Shown here: one piece after another, positions 41,901 to 50,648 of the stretch
Numbering within the stretch: the first letter of the stretch is position 1
Layout of the letters: each line of letters begins with the position of its first letter
From: Mycobacterium sp. URHB0044
Lineage (GTDB): Bacteria > Actinomycetota > Actinomycetes > Mycobacteriales > Mycobacteriaceae
Length of the DNA stretch: 64,000 nt
NCBI RefSeq assembly: GCF_000620625.1
Contig: NZ_JIAW01000007.1
Location: 248,001-312,000 of the forward strand
Reading direction: 5' to 3'
Made by a program: the position numbers and the translations under genes
Notes under the pieces: model-generated
The model's database searches: none
What the model was told of the DNA's origin: nothing
The model's input: only the letters and a program-made list of their open reading frames with translations

Positions 41901-43067
41901 CTAGATCCCGAGGAATCGCTTGATGTTGCCGCTGACGATCTTCACGGCGTTCTCCGGACCGACCGCCTCGACGACCGCGGCAAGGGACTTCTCCGAGTAC
42001 CCGAACGTGCTCTCGTTGTGCGGGTAGTCGCTGGACCACATCACGTTGTCGACGCCGATCTTGTCGATCAGTTCCAGGCCCAGCGGATCCACCATGAACG
42101 ACGCGCTCATGTGGTTGCGCCAGTAGTAGCCTACGTCGTGGGAGAGTTCGTGATTGAACATGTGCCGGTACGAGGCCAGCATGTGCTCGGCATCCTGCAG
42201 AGCCGTTGGCACCCAGGCGATTCCACCCTCGAACCAGCCGATCTTCAACGACGGGTGGCGGTCGAGGATGCCGGAGAAGACGTACTTGGCGAACTGTTCG
42301 CGGAACGAGTCGACGTTCACCATCATGCCGACCACAACGCTGTTGTTCTGGCACGGCGTCTTCGGCGGTGTCTCACCGATGTGGTGGCTGACCGGCACCC
42401 CGGCCATCTCGATCTCGTCCCACACCGCGTCCATGTCGGTGCTGCCGTAGTCGTAGATGTTGCCGTCGTCGTCCTTGCCGGGGTTCAACGGCAGCAGGAA
42501 CGTCTTGAGCCCCAAGGCCTTCAGCTCCTCCAGCGTGCTGCGGGTGCCCTTGGGCTCCCACCAGTTGATCAGCCCGACGCCGTAGAAGTGGCCGCCTGAG
42601 CGCTCCTGCAGATCCGCGATGTGCTCGTTGTAGATCCGGAACACGCGCTCGCGCAGGGATTTGTCCGGGTAATGAAAGAGGGCAAGCACGGCGTTCGGGA
42701 AGGCCAGTTCCCTGTCGATGCCGTCTTCCTTGAGCTCCCGGATGCGTGCCTCGATGTCATTGGAGGCGGCGCCGGCGAGGTCGTCGTACTGCATCAGAAC
42801 GCGGCCGAAGTCGCCGCCGGTCCAGGCCTTGCCCTTCATGCCGACCATGTAGGCGCCGTCCTCGTACCAGATGCGCGGCGCCGCGCCCTTGAGTTCCTCG
42901 GGGAACCGCTCGTAGAAGATGTCGTCCGCCACCGAGATGTGGTTGTCGGCGGAGAAGATCTCGGTGTCGGCGGGCAGGCCGACGACACCGCCGCTGGAGT
43001 GGCCGTGCCGGTGTTTGGGCGCGCCCCAGCCTTCTGGCGGATAGAGGACGGTGCTTGGGGTAGTCAT
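41901..43067 (-). CDS. Amidohydrolase-2 family metal-dependent hydrolase
   Basis: A 388-residue TIM-barrel amidohydrolase-2 protein with FSADNHISVADD (metal-binding D-x-H), VSHHIGETP (second-shell His), KIGWFEGGIAWVP and WSSDYPHNES (ligand Asp). It is related to the protein at 24809-26101 and to decarboxylases/hydrolases of the ACMSD clan. ATG at 43067 is preferred over GTG at 43076 because of its GGAG spacing. It follows the P450 in the operon and may open or decarboxylate the oxidised product. Confidence 0.85.
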   Translation of the reverse strand: MTTPSTVLYPPEGWGAPKHRHGHSSGGVVGLPADTEIFSADNHISVADDIFYERFPEELKGAAPRIWYEDGAYMVGMKGKAWTGGDFGRVLMQYDDLAGAASNDIEARIRELKEDGIDRELAFPNAVLALFHYPDKSLRERVFRIYNEHIADLQERSGGHFYGVGLINWWEPKGTRSTLEELKALGLKTFLLPLNPGKDDDGNIYDYGSTDMDAVWDEIEMAGVPVSHHIGETPPKTPCQNNSVVVGMMVNVDSFREQFAKYVFSGILDRHPSLKIGWFEGGIAWVPTALQDAEHMLASYRHMFNHELSHDVGYYWRNHMSASFMVDPLGLELIDKIGVDNVMWSSDYPHNESTFGYSEKSLAAVVEAVGPENAVKIVSGNIKRFLGI

Positions 43068-43110
43068 CGTTGGCACTCCAATCGGACTGTGAGGCAGGGG
43101 TGTTCGGTGA

Positions 43111-44346
43111 CTACCACGTCACCGGAAGTTCGTAGACGCCGTAGGCGAGGCGGTCGTGCTTGAACGGAATCTCGTCGAACGGGACCGCTAGGCGCATCGT
43201 GGGGATGCGGCGGAAGAGGGTGTGGAACACGATCTGCAGCTCGGCGCGGGCCAACTGCTGGCCGACGCACTGGTGGCGGCCGTAGCCGAAGCCGAGCTGT
43301 TGGCCGGCGTCGCGGGTCAGGTCCAGCTTGTCGGGTTCGGGGTAGGCGGCGGGATCCCAGTTGGCGGGTGCCAGATCGATGATGATGCCGTCGCCGCCGC
43401 GGATGGTCACGCCGGCAATGTCGATGTCGTCCGTCGCGACCCTGCGTTGCCCGTTCTGGATGATGGACAGGTAGCGCATCAGCTCTTCCACCGCGTTGGC
43501 GATGACCTTCGGATCCTCCGTATTGCTCAGCAGCTGTGCCTGTTCCGGGTTCTCGAGCAGTGCCAGCACGCCGATGCCGATCATGTTGGCCGTCGTCTCG
43601 TGGCCGGCGATGAGCAGGCCGGTGCCCAGCTGGGCGGCTTCCTTGACGTCGATCTCACCGGCCGTCACCCGCTCGGCCAGGTCGGATACCGCGTCCTCGG
43701 CAGGATTGGCCATCTTGGCCTCGACCAGGTCGCACAGGTACTTCGACAGGCTCATGCCCTTGGTCATGGTGTCCTCGGCCTTGGCGTACCGGTCGAGGCC
43801 CACGTTCGCGTGGTGCTGGAAGAATTCGTGGTCTTCGTAAGGGACGCCGAGCATTTCGCTGATCACCAGGGTCGGGACGGGAAGCGCGAGCGCGGTCACG
43901 ATGTCGGCGGGCTGCGGGCCTGCCAGGATCGCGTCGATGTGGTCGTCGGTGATCTGCTGAATAGCGGGCCGCAGGCCCTCGACGCGCTTGAACGTGAACG
44001 GCTTGGACAGCATGCGCCGAAACCGGGTGTGTTCCTCGGCGTCGGAGGTGAAGACCGAGCGCGGTCGCTTGTTGACCGTGGACACCATCATCTCGTTCCA
44101 GTGCGGGAAGCCTGGGCGCCGGTCGTCGACGCTGACCCGGGCGTCGGCGAACAGTTCCCGCGCCACCTCGTGCCCCGTGATCAGCCACGGCGTGCTGCCG
44201 TCCCAGATGCGGACCCGCGACAGCGGTGCCGCCGCGCTCAGCTCGAGGACCTCCGGCGGCGGCGCGAACGGGCAGCGGGCCGACCGCTCCATCGGGTATT
44301 CGGGGATGTCGGCGTCGATCTCGTTCTGCGCGAGCGTTTCGGACAT
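43111..44346 (-). CDS. Cytochrome P450
   Basis: A 411-residue P450 with I-helix LLIAGHETTANM, ExxR in EELMRYLS and the heme loop LGFGYGRHQCVGQQLA with ligand Cys360. The C-terminal RLAYGVYELPVTW is typical of the CYP105/107-like bacterial group. ATG at 44346 is chosen for its GAGG spacing; 44355 is the alternative. A ferredoxin gene lies just upstream on the same strand, so the redox pair is encoded together under the adjacent TetR. Confidence 0.92.
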   Translation of the reverse strand: MSETLAQNEIDADIPEYPMERSARCPFAPPPEVLELSAAAPLSRVRIWDGSTPWLITGHEVARELFADARVSVDDRRPGFPHWNEMMVSTVNKRPRSVFTSDAEEHTRFRRMLSKPFTFKRVEGLRPAIQQITDDHIDAILAGPQPADIVTALALPVPTLVISEMLGVPYEDHEFFQHHANVGLDRYAKAEDTMTKGMSLSKYLCDLVEAKMANPAEDAVSDLAERVTAGEIDVKEAAQLGTGLLIAGHETTANMIGIGVLALLENPEQAQLLSNTEDPKVIANAVEELMRYLSIIQNGQRRVATDDIDIAGVTIRGGDGIIIDLAPANWDPAAYPEPDKLDLTRDAGQQLGFGYGRHQCVGQQLARAELQIVFHTLFRRIPTMRLAVPFDEIPFKHDRLAYGVYELPVTW

Positions 44347-44351
44347 GTCTC

Positions 44352-44546
44352 TCATTCCTCGATGTGGATGGCCAAGGCGGGGCAGGCCTCGGCGGCGTTG
44401 CGGGTGGCCGTGGCGAGTTCGGGGCCGGGGTCTTCGACGAGCAGAACCACCACGCCGTCGTCGTCGCGTTGGTCGAACACGTCGGCCGCGTTGAGCACGC
44501 ACTGCCCCGACGACACACACTTGTCCTGGTCCACCGTCACCTTCAC
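44352..44546 (-). CDS. 3Fe-4S-type ferredoxin
   Basis: A 64-residue ferredoxin with Cys10, Cys16 and Cys55-Pro56 (CVSSGQC and ACPALAI). Ser13 holds the fourth-ligand position, so a 3Fe-4S cluster is expected. The GTG overlaps the stop of the TetR gene and the P450 gene begins 5 nt after its stop. It should serve that P450. Confidence 0.92.
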   Translation of the reverse strand: MKVTVDQDKCVSSGQCVLNAADVFDQRDDDGVVVLLVEDPGPELATATRNAAEACPALAIHIEE

Positions 44547-45217
44547 GCGAGATCGCCCTCAGGCGTCACCGGTGCCAGCCACAGGCCGACGATCGCGTCG
44601 ATCAGGCCGGAGCCCGCGGCCTGCCACGACGTGCGGGCCACGGTCGCCCCGTTGGCGAGCGCGCGTTCCCGATCAGCGCAGCTGTGCATCAACAGGTTTC
44701 GGGCCATGATGTTGCGTTCGAAGCGGATGTCCGGCGGAAGGTCGGGCAGGCACCGGTTGATGCCCTCGACGACCTGGACCAACGACGGTGAACTCAACGC
44801 ATCCTTGACCACGATGCCGTGATAGGCGGGGTCGGTCATGGCCTGCGCGGCGAATCGCGCGTACCAGGTGGGGTTGCCCAGTTCGGCGAGATGGTCGGTG
44901 AGCGGGCACACCAAACATGCCACCCAGCCGCGCATGTCGGTGGACCCGTCGGTGGCGGCCACCATGCGTTCCCGCAGCGTTTCGATCGGTTCGCGGTGTC
45001 GCTGTTCGATGGCCCGGACCAGGTCGGTCTTGGTTCCGAAGTGGTAGCCGACCGCCGCGTTGTTGCCTTGTCCCGCAGCCTCACTCACCTGTCGGTTCGA
45101 CACGGCGAAGACGCCGTGTTCGGCGTAGAGGCGCTCGGCGGCGGTGAGGATCGCATCGCGCGTGCCGGTCGCCCGCTCGGTGCGCAGGGTCCTGGCTGCG
45201 GTCACTGGTTCAGTCAA
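44543..45217 (-). CDS. TetR/AcrR family transcriptional regulator
   Basis: A 224-residue TetR-type regulator with helix-turn-helix AVSNRQVSEAAGQGNNAAVGYHF (two pieces: AVSNRQVSEAAGQ and NNAAVGYHF, ~residues 38-60). It is the first gene of an eight-gene operon with ferredoxin, P450, amidohydrolase, two M24 proteins, crotonase and CoA-transferase, and an imperfect palindrome lies directly upstream. TTG at 45217 has a GGAAG site; GTG at 45205 is the alternative. It probably autoregulates the operon. Confidence 0.88.
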   Translation of the reverse strand: MTEPVTAARTLRTERATGTRDAILTAAERLYAEHGVFAVSNRQVSEAAGQGNNAAVGYHFGTKTDLVRAIEQRHREPIETLRERMVAATDGSTDMRGWVACLVCPLTDHLAELGNPTWYARFAAQAMTDPAYHGIVVKDALSSPSLVQVVEGINRCLPDLPPDIRFERNIMARNLLMHSCADRERALANGATVARTSWQAAGSGLIDAIVGLWLAPVTPEGDLA

Positions 45218-45230
45218 CGCCGAACTTCCG

Positions 45231-45254
45231 TTTAAGTCAAGCGACTGATTTAAA
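45231..45254. promoter_or_regulatory. Candidate TetR operator of the P450/M24 operon
   Basis: The 24-bp element has half-sites TTTAAGTCAAGC and, on the other strand, TTTAAATCAGTC, which match at 9 of 12 positions. It ends 14 nt before the TetR start codon and probably overlaps its promoter. Confidence 0.5.
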
Positions 45255-45292
45255 TTGGCGATGATGGTCCTCGTTCGTCGCGGCTCCGATTA

Positions 45293-46108
45293 CTACTCGG
45301 GCTTGGGCTTGCGCGGCGGCAGCACCTTGCCCGCCACCGTGCCGCCGTCGACGGGTAGCACGGTGCCGGTGACGTAGCGCGATCGGTCGCCGGCGTAGTA
45401 CAGCACCGCTTCGGCGACGTCTTCGGCCGTGCCTTCCCGCTTCAGCGGACGGTCGTCGCGCATCGTCTGGCGGATCTTCGCCTCGAACGCCTCGAGTCGC
45501 TCGCGGTCCTCGCCGCTGGCCGCCTTCTTGACCAACGAGGTGGGGATATTGCCCGGCGCGATGCAGTTGACCCGAATCTCATAGTGCGCCAACTCGATTG
45601 CCGCAGACTTGGTGAAGTGAATGACCGCCGCCTTCGAGGCTCGGTAGGTGGAAACGCCGCCACCGGCCAGGACCCCACCGATCGAGGAGATGTTGATGAT
45701 CGATCCGCCGCCAGCCGTGGCCATGTGGCGCGCGGCGTCGCGGGTGCCCGCCATCACGCCAAGCACGTTGACCCGCATGACCTTGTCGAACTCGGCGAAG
45801 TCCTCGTCGAACAAGCCCCTACGCAGTGGGCTGGACACCCCGGCGTTGTTCACCATCACGTGGAGTCCGCCGAACTTCTCGATCGCAGTCTCGACGAGTT
45901 CGCCGACCTGTGCCTGGTCTCCGACGTCGGTGTAGTGGAAGTGAGCGTCGGGGCCCGCGTCCGCGGCTAGCTCCTCGCCGAGTTCACGCTGAACGTCGGC
46001 GACCACCACCTTCGCGCCCTCGGCCAGGAATCGCTCGACGATGCCGCGGCCAATGCCTGCCGCGCCGCCGGTGACGATCGCGACCTTGCCTGCCAATTCG
46101 TTAGTCAT
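45293..46108 (-). CDS. Short-chain dehydrogenase/reductase
   Basis: A 271-residue SDR with TGGAAGIG, NNAGVSS, catalytic Ser in ISSIGG and YRASK. Asp in VVVADVQRE favours NAD(H). A proline/lysine-rich tail (PPRKPKPE) ends the protein. The ATG overlaps the stop of the upstream hydrolase gene, so both are expressed from the promoter with operator site D. Confidence 0.9.
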   Translation of the reverse strand: MTNELAGKVAIVTGGAAGIGRGIVERFLAEGAKVVVADVQRELGEELAADAGPDAHFHYTDVGDQAQVGELVETAIEKFGGLHVMVNNAGVSSPLRRGLFDEDFAEFDKVMRVNVLGVMAGTRDAARHMATAGGGSIINISSIGGVLAGGGVSTYRASKAAVIHFTKSAAIELAHYEIRVNCIAPGNIPTSLVKKAASGEDRERLEAFEAKIRQTMRDDRPLKREGTAEDVAEAVLYYAGDRSRYVTGTVLPVDGGTVAGKVLPPRKPKPE

Positions 46109-46947
46109 GACGCAGACGTCCCTTCCAAGAATTGCAACAGCAATTCGTTGACCGCCTCGGACTGTTCGAGCTGTGGGCAGTGACCCGCGGCGTCGACCAC
46201 CGCCGACCGCGCGCCCGCGATCCGGCCCGCGATGTCAGCGGCCCAGCCGGCAGGCAGCAGTTTGTCGCCCGCTCCCTCGACGACGAGGGTAGGCACCGAA
46301 ATCCGTTCGTATGCGCGCTCTGTCGACGGCGTCGCGGGCGGGGTCAGCCCGGGGCGACGGAACCGTGCCGCGGCGATCGCCTCCCACGCACCGGGCGCGG
46401 TGCTCGATGCGTGGCGCCGGTTCACGTACTCGTCGTCGGCCGGATACGCAGGGCTGTAGAACAGCGCGGTGACGATGCGGCGCATGCCGTCGACGCTGCC
46501 GTCGTAGTCGTAGAGCGCGTCTGCGTGCTCGTTGCGTTGAATCGCGCCGCCGCCACAGATCAGTCCGAGACTTCGGACGGGTAGCACTGGCGCGTCGGAA
46601 GTGAGGTCGGTGAGCAGGTTGATGGCCCCCATCGAGTTGCCGACGAAGTGTGCCGGGGTGCCGTCCCTTCCGATCCCCATCGCGTCGCAGAAGTGGGCGA
46701 CGTGCCGGATCCGCAGGCCGCGCCCGTCGACGAAGTCGACGACCTTCGCAGAGTGGCCGTACCCCAACATGTCTGGTGCCAGTACGCGATAACGCCCGGC
46801 CAGCGCGCCGATGGTGCGCTCCCAGCCGAGGTCTGCGCTCGCGCCGAACTCGCCGCCGTGCAGCAGCACGACAGGATCGCCGTTACCCGCCTCGAGATAC
46901 CCGGTGACGAGTCCATCGACGACGACGGACTTTCGCTCGAACTCCAC
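46105..46947 (-). CDS. Alpha/beta hydrolase, meta-cleavage-product-hydrolase-like
   Basis: A 280-residue alpha/beta hydrolase with HGGEFGASADLGWE near the N-terminus, the nucleophile motif VGNSMGA, and the catalytic His in DAAGHCPQLEQ. GNSMG is common in C-C bond hydrolases of aromatic and steroid meta-cleavage pathways (MhpC, HsaD). GTG at 46947 is preferred over an upstream TTG; a -10-like TATCGT (46956-46961, minus strand) implies a leaderless message. It lies under operator site D and is co-translated with an SDR. Confidence 0.85.
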   Translation of the reverse strand: MEFERKSVVVDGLVTGYLEAGNGDPVVLLHGGEFGASADLGWERTIGALAGRYRVLAPDMLGYGHSAKVVDFVDGRGLRIRHVAHFCDAMGIGRDGTPAHFVGNSMGAINLLTDLTSDAPVLPVRSLGLICGGGAIQRNEHADALYDYDGSVDGMRRIVTALFYSPAYPADDEYVNRRHASSTAPGAWEAIAAARFRRPGLTPPATPSTERAYERISVPTLVVEGAGDKLLPAGWAADIAGRIAGARSAVVDAAGHCPQLEQSEAVNELLLQFLEGTSAS

Positions 46948-46979
46948 GAAAGCACACGATACTGGCACTACCAAATCGG

Positions 46980-46994
46980 GAGAACCCGATTCTC
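46980..46994. promoter_or_regulatory. Operator site D, GAGAAC-CCG-ATTCTC
   Basis: This is the fourth copy of the 15-bp motif, 33 nt upstream of the hydrolase start. It covers the expected -35 position of the promoter whose -10 is at 46956-46961 (minus strand). The rest of the gap to 47119 shows nothing notable. Confidence 0.65.
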
Positions 46995-47119
46995 GGAAGC
47001 GCCGGAATGTCCAAAGTGCTTAATTCATAGGCAGAACCACCGCCGCGGCAAGCCGTGGAACTTCGCGACTGCGGAAGCAGGCGTTCCTCGGGTCGATCGG
47101 CGCCGAACTCTGAGCCGGG

Positions 47120-47722
47120 CTAGGTTGCGAGGTCAGGTAACTCGGGTGCATCGACCGGTTCGGTCGGCGCATCGGGCAGCAGGCGCGCAGAGTTGCATAC
47201 CGCGGCGAAGCAGATATAGGTGCCAGCGGTGAACAACACCTCGAGCAATTGCGATCGGTCGAAGTGCCCTGCGAGCTCAGCCCAGGTCGCATCGTCGACG
47301 ACCTGATGGTCGATCAGTTGATCGACTGTTGCGAGCACGGCCCGCTCGACGGGTGACCACAGTTTTGCGGCAGGTCCCTGCGGGACCGCGTGCAACTGCT
47401 CCACCGTGAGCCCGGCCCGGTGCCCGATCCGCGTGTGCTGACTCCACTCGTACGCCGATCGGGCCACCCACGCGACGCGAAGGATGATCAGCTCGCGCAA
47501 GCGCACGTCGACGGTGGCCGACTTCGCCAGCACGCGGTTGAACTCCAACCAGCCTTGACCGAGTGCGACGTTGTGGGCGAACAGCCCCATCACCTTTGGC
47601 ATGGGCCGGGCGTCCGATCCGGTGTACAGCTCTGGCCTGCCCAGATACCCCGGCAGTACCGCCTTGGCCCCGTCGCCCCACTGCTCGAACGGCAACGGGG
47701 AAAGTCGCTCGCCCTCAGACAT
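47120..47722 (-). CDS. Carboxymuconolactone decarboxylase (CMD/AhpD-like) family protein
   Basis: A 200-residue CMD-family protein with LRELIILRVAWVARSAYEW and a C-terminal helix ending in TAGTYICFAAVCNSARLL. The redox CxxC of AhpD is absent (ARSAYEWSQH). It is a homologue of 26370-26900, and like that one it accompanies a Rieske/amidohydrolase module. ATG at 47722 (MSEGERLSPLPF) is preferred over the longer frame. It lies downstream of the aldehyde dehydrogenase gene on the same strand. Confidence 0.8.
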   Translation of the reverse strand: MSEGERLSPLPFEQWGDGAKAVLPGYLGRPELYTGSDARPMPKVMGLFAHNVALGQGWLEFNRVLAKSATVDVRLRELIILRVAWVARSAYEWSQHTRIGHRAGLTVEQLHAVPQGPAAKLWSPVERAVLATVDQLIDHQVVDDATWAELAGHFDRSQLLEVLFTAGTYICFAAVCNSARLLPDAPTEPVDAPELPDLAT

Positions 47723-47795
47723 TTTCACCGCCGGTTGCGTGGAAGACGGGGACGTCGTTATCCAGTTGGGTTGCCACGTGATACCCCTTGCTACT

Positions 47796-49241
47796 TCAGC
47801 CTGCGACGGCGATTGACTTGAGGTCGGTGTATCCGTCGAAGCCCTCGCGACCAAGCTCGCGGCCGTGCCCGCTGTTCTTCACCCCACCGAATGGCGCGAA
47901 CGGGTCCATCGTGTAGCCCTGGTTGACACCGAATGTGCCCGTGCGGATTTGGGACGCGACCGATAGCCCGCGGATGCTGTCGGCGGTCCACACCGAGCCG
48001 GCCAGTCCGTAGTCGGAGTCGTTCGCGATGCGCACGGCCTGCGCTTCATCGTCGTAGGGAATGACGGTGAGCACGGGTCCGAAGATCTCTTCGCGCGCAA
48101 TGGTCATGGAGTTGTCCGCGTCGCTGAACAGCGTCGGCCGGACGTACCAACCGCGCTCAAGGCCCTCGGGCGACTCGGCGCCGCCGGCCACGAGCCGCGC
48201 GCCTTCTCGCTCACCCGCGCGAATGTAGTCGCGCACCCTAGTCTGTTGGCGCCGTGCGACCAGCGGCCCCATCTGAGTGGCCGGGTCGGCCGGGTCCCCG
48301 ATGACGATGGCTGCTAGCTCATTGGCCAGCGCGTCGACGAACTCGGAGGAACGCTTGGCGGGGACCAGGATTCGGGTGAGGGCGTTGCAGATCTGGCCGC
48401 TGTTGGACAGGCTCGCGGAGCGGATTCCGGCCGCAGCGGTAGCGGGGTCGGCGTCGTCGAGCAGAATCGCCGCGGACTTGCCTCCAAGCTCGAGGCTGAC
48501 GCGCTTGAGTTGCGCGCCGCACGCCGCGGCGACGTGCCGACCGGCCTCGGTAGACCCCGTGAAGGACACCTTGTCCACGCCCGGGTGGGTGACGAGGTGT
48601 TCACCGACCTTGCCGTCGCCGGGCAACACGCTGACGACCCCGGGCGGGAGGCCGAGTTGCTCGAGCATGTCGGCCAGCAGCAACGCGTCGAGCGGGGACT
48701 CGGGCGCCGGCTTCAGCACGACACAGCATCCGGCCAGCAGCGCGGGCACCAGTTTGGTGGAGATCAGGAACTGCGGCATGTTCCACGGCACGATCGCGGC
48801 TACCACGCCGACGGGTTCGCGGCGGATGTGCAGATCCGACCCGAAGAACCCGGCGCGCTTCTCCTCCCACGGGTAGTCAGCCGCCACGTCGCAGAATGCG
48901 TTCATCATCATCAACGGCAGGCCCACCTGGGCGCGCTCGGCGAAGGTGATGGGAGCGCCGATTTCGGTGCTGATGGCCTGAGCCAGCTCCGATTTCCGCT
49001 CGGCGAAGACCTTCGCCAGTCGACGCACGACATCGATCCGCTCCGTCACCGCCAAGCGCGGCCACGGACCTTCGTCGAACGCGGCGCGCGCCGCGGTCAC
49101 GGCTGCGTCCACGTCGAGCGGACCGGCCGCGGCAACTCGAGCCACGGGCGTTTCGGAGTGTGGCGAGATCACCTCGATGACCTCGCCGGAACTGGGTGCC
49201 ACCCACGTCCCACCGATGAACAACGCGTCTTCGCGGTGCAT
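47796..49241 (-). CDS. Aldehyde dehydrogenase (NAD-dependent)
   Basis: A 481-residue aldehyde dehydrogenase with the catalytic Glu in SLELGGKSA, nucleophilic Cys in SNSGQICNA, NAD-binding FTGSTEAG and the EEIFGPVL block. It oxidises an aldehyde to the acid. ATG at 49241 has a GAGGAGG site. It is divergent from Rieske 2, with a 20-bp operator-like element shared with the reductase promoter lying between them, so it probably oxidises an aldehyde formed by that pathway. Confidence 0.92.
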   Translation of the reverse strand: MHREDALFIGGTWVAPSSGEVIEVISPHSETPVARVAAAGPLDVDAAVTAARAAFDEGPWPRLAVTERIDVVRRLAKVFAERKSELAQAISTEIGAPITFAERAQVGLPLMMMNAFCDVAADYPWEEKRAGFFGSDLHIRREPVGVVAAIVPWNMPQFLISTKLVPALLAGCCVVLKPAPESPLDALLLADMLEQLGLPPGVVSVLPGDGKVGEHLVTHPGVDKVSFTGSTEAGRHVAAACGAQLKRVSLELGGKSAAILLDDADPATAAAGIRSASLSNSGQICNALTRILVPAKRSSEFVDALANELAAIVIGDPADPATQMGPLVARRQQTRVRDYIRAGEREGARLVAGGAESPEGLERGWYVRPTLFSDADNSMTIAREEIFGPVLTVIPYDDEAQAVRIANDSDYGLAGSVWTADSIRGLSVASQIRTGTFGVNQGYTMDPFAPFGGVKNSGHGRELGREGFDGYTDLKSIAVAG

Positions 49242-49275
49242 CGAAAGCCTCCTCGGCATAGCGCGCGAACCATGA

Positions 49276-49295
49276 ATATCAACTACTTGTCATTG
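49276..49295. promoter_or_regulatory. Candidate MarR operator 1
   Basis: ATATCAACTACTTGTCATTG; its reverse complement matches the element at 52759-52778 at 19 of 20 positions. The core CAACTACTTG is a near-palindrome. It lies 35 nt from the ALDH start and 84 nt from the Rieske 2 start, able to control both directions. Confidence 0.75.
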
Positions 49296-49378
49296 CGCCG
49301 TCGAGCATATACCGTCGGTCGAGGAAGGTCCCGAACTGCGCCAAACGCAAGTGGCGGCCCAATTCGACAGGAGCAGCG

Positions 49379-50644
49379 GTGGCTCGTTTCCCGAAGCCAG
49401 CTGAAGGTAGTTGGACACAGCACTATCCCGAACTCGGCACCGCCCCGGTGTCCTACGAGGACTCCATCTCGCCGGAGGTCTACGAGCTCGAGCGGGAAGC
49501 GATCTTCAAGCGCGCGTGGCTCAATGTCGGCCGCGTCGAGCAACTTCCGCGCACGGGCAGCTACTTCACCAAGGAGCTCAAGGTCGCGAAGACCTCGATC
49601 ATCCTGGTGCGCAACAAACAGGGGCAGGTCAACGCCTTTCACAACATCTGCAGGCACCGCGGCAACAAGCTGGTGTGGAACGACATGCCGCTGGAGGAAA
49701 CCAGCGGCATGTGTCGGCAGTTCACGTGCAAGTACCACGCCTGGCGCTACGACCTGGACGGCGAGCTGACCTTCGTCCAGCAGGAAGGCGAGTTCTTCGA
49801 CCTCGACAAGAGCGAGTACGGCCTGGTTCCCGTTCACTGCGAGGTCTGGGAAGGCTTCATCTTCGTCAACTTCGCGAAGGTGCCGGAGCAGACGCTCACC
49901 GAGTTCCTCGGCCCGATGATCACTGATCTCGCGGGCTACCCGTTCGGCGAGCTGACGTCGCGCTGGTACTACCGCTCAGAGGTGAACGCGAACTGGAAGC
50001 TCTACATGGACGCGTTCCAGGAGTTCTATCACGCCCCCATCCTGCACGCGAACCAGTCGCCGACGAAGTTCTCGAAGGCCGCCGCGGAGGCTGGCTTCGA
50101 GGCGCCGCACTATCGCATCGCCGGCCCCCACCGCTTGGTGAGCACGTCCGGAATCCGTGCGTGGGAATTGGACGCCGAGATGCGCAAGCCCATGGAGGAC
50201 ATCTGCCAGAGCGGGCTGTTCGGGCCGTGGGACAGCCGTGACATCGGCGACATGCCGACCGGCATCAACCCCGCCAGATGTAGCCCGTGGGGCCTGGATT
50301 CGTTCCAGCTGTTCCCGAACTTCGTCATCCTGTTCTGGGGCCAGGGCTGGTACCTGACCTATCACTACTGGCCGACGTCGTACAACACCCACGTGTTCGA
50401 GGGCACCTTGTACTTTCCGGAGCCCCGCACCCCGTGGGAACGCATCGCGCAGGAACTCGCGGCGGTGTCCTTCAAGGAGTACGGATTGCAGGACGCCAAC
50501 ACCCTCGAGGCCACGCAGACGATGGTCGAGTCGCGTGTCGTCGAGAAGTTCCTGTTGAACGATCAGGAGGTGCTCTTGCGCCACCTTCATGCCGAAACGA
50601 AGGCGTGGATCAGCGACTACCAGAGCAAGACGGCCGGGGTGTGA
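49379..50644 (+). CDS. Rieske non-heme iron oxygenase, alpha subunit (module 2)
   Basis: A 421-residue oxygenase closely similar to 26903-28237 and 54696-55958. Rieske ligands are Cys91-x-His93 and Cys117-x2-His120 with the same 23-residue spacing. The iron site reads NANWKLYMDAFQEFYHAPIL plus His, with Glu at the bridging position. The GTG start has an AGGAG site 5-6 nt upstream. It is followed by the ~110-aa protein (4-nt gap) and an amidohydrolase. The KshB-like reductase downstream is the probable electron donor. Confidence 0.92.
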   Translation: MARFPKPAEGSWTQHYPELGTAPVSYEDSISPEVYELEREAIFKRAWLNVGRVEQLPRTGSYFTKELKVAKTSIILVRNKQGQVNAFHNICRHRGNKLVWNDMPLEETSGMCRQFTCKYHAWRYDLDGELTFVQQEGEFFDLDKSEYGLVPVHCEVWEGFIFVNFAKVPEQTLTEFLGPMITDLAGYPFGELTSRWYYRSEVNANWKLYMDAFQEFYHAPILHANQSPTKFSKAAAEAGFEAPHYRIAGPHRLVSTSGIRAWELDAEMRKPMEDICQSGLFGPWDSRDIGDMPTGINPARCSPWGLDSFQLFPNFVILFWGQGWYLTYHYWPTSYNTHVFEGTLYFPEPRTPWERIAQELAAVSFKEYGLQDANTLEATQTMVESRVVEKFLLNDQEVLLRHLHAETKAWISDYQSKTAGV

Positions 50645-50648
50645 TGCG

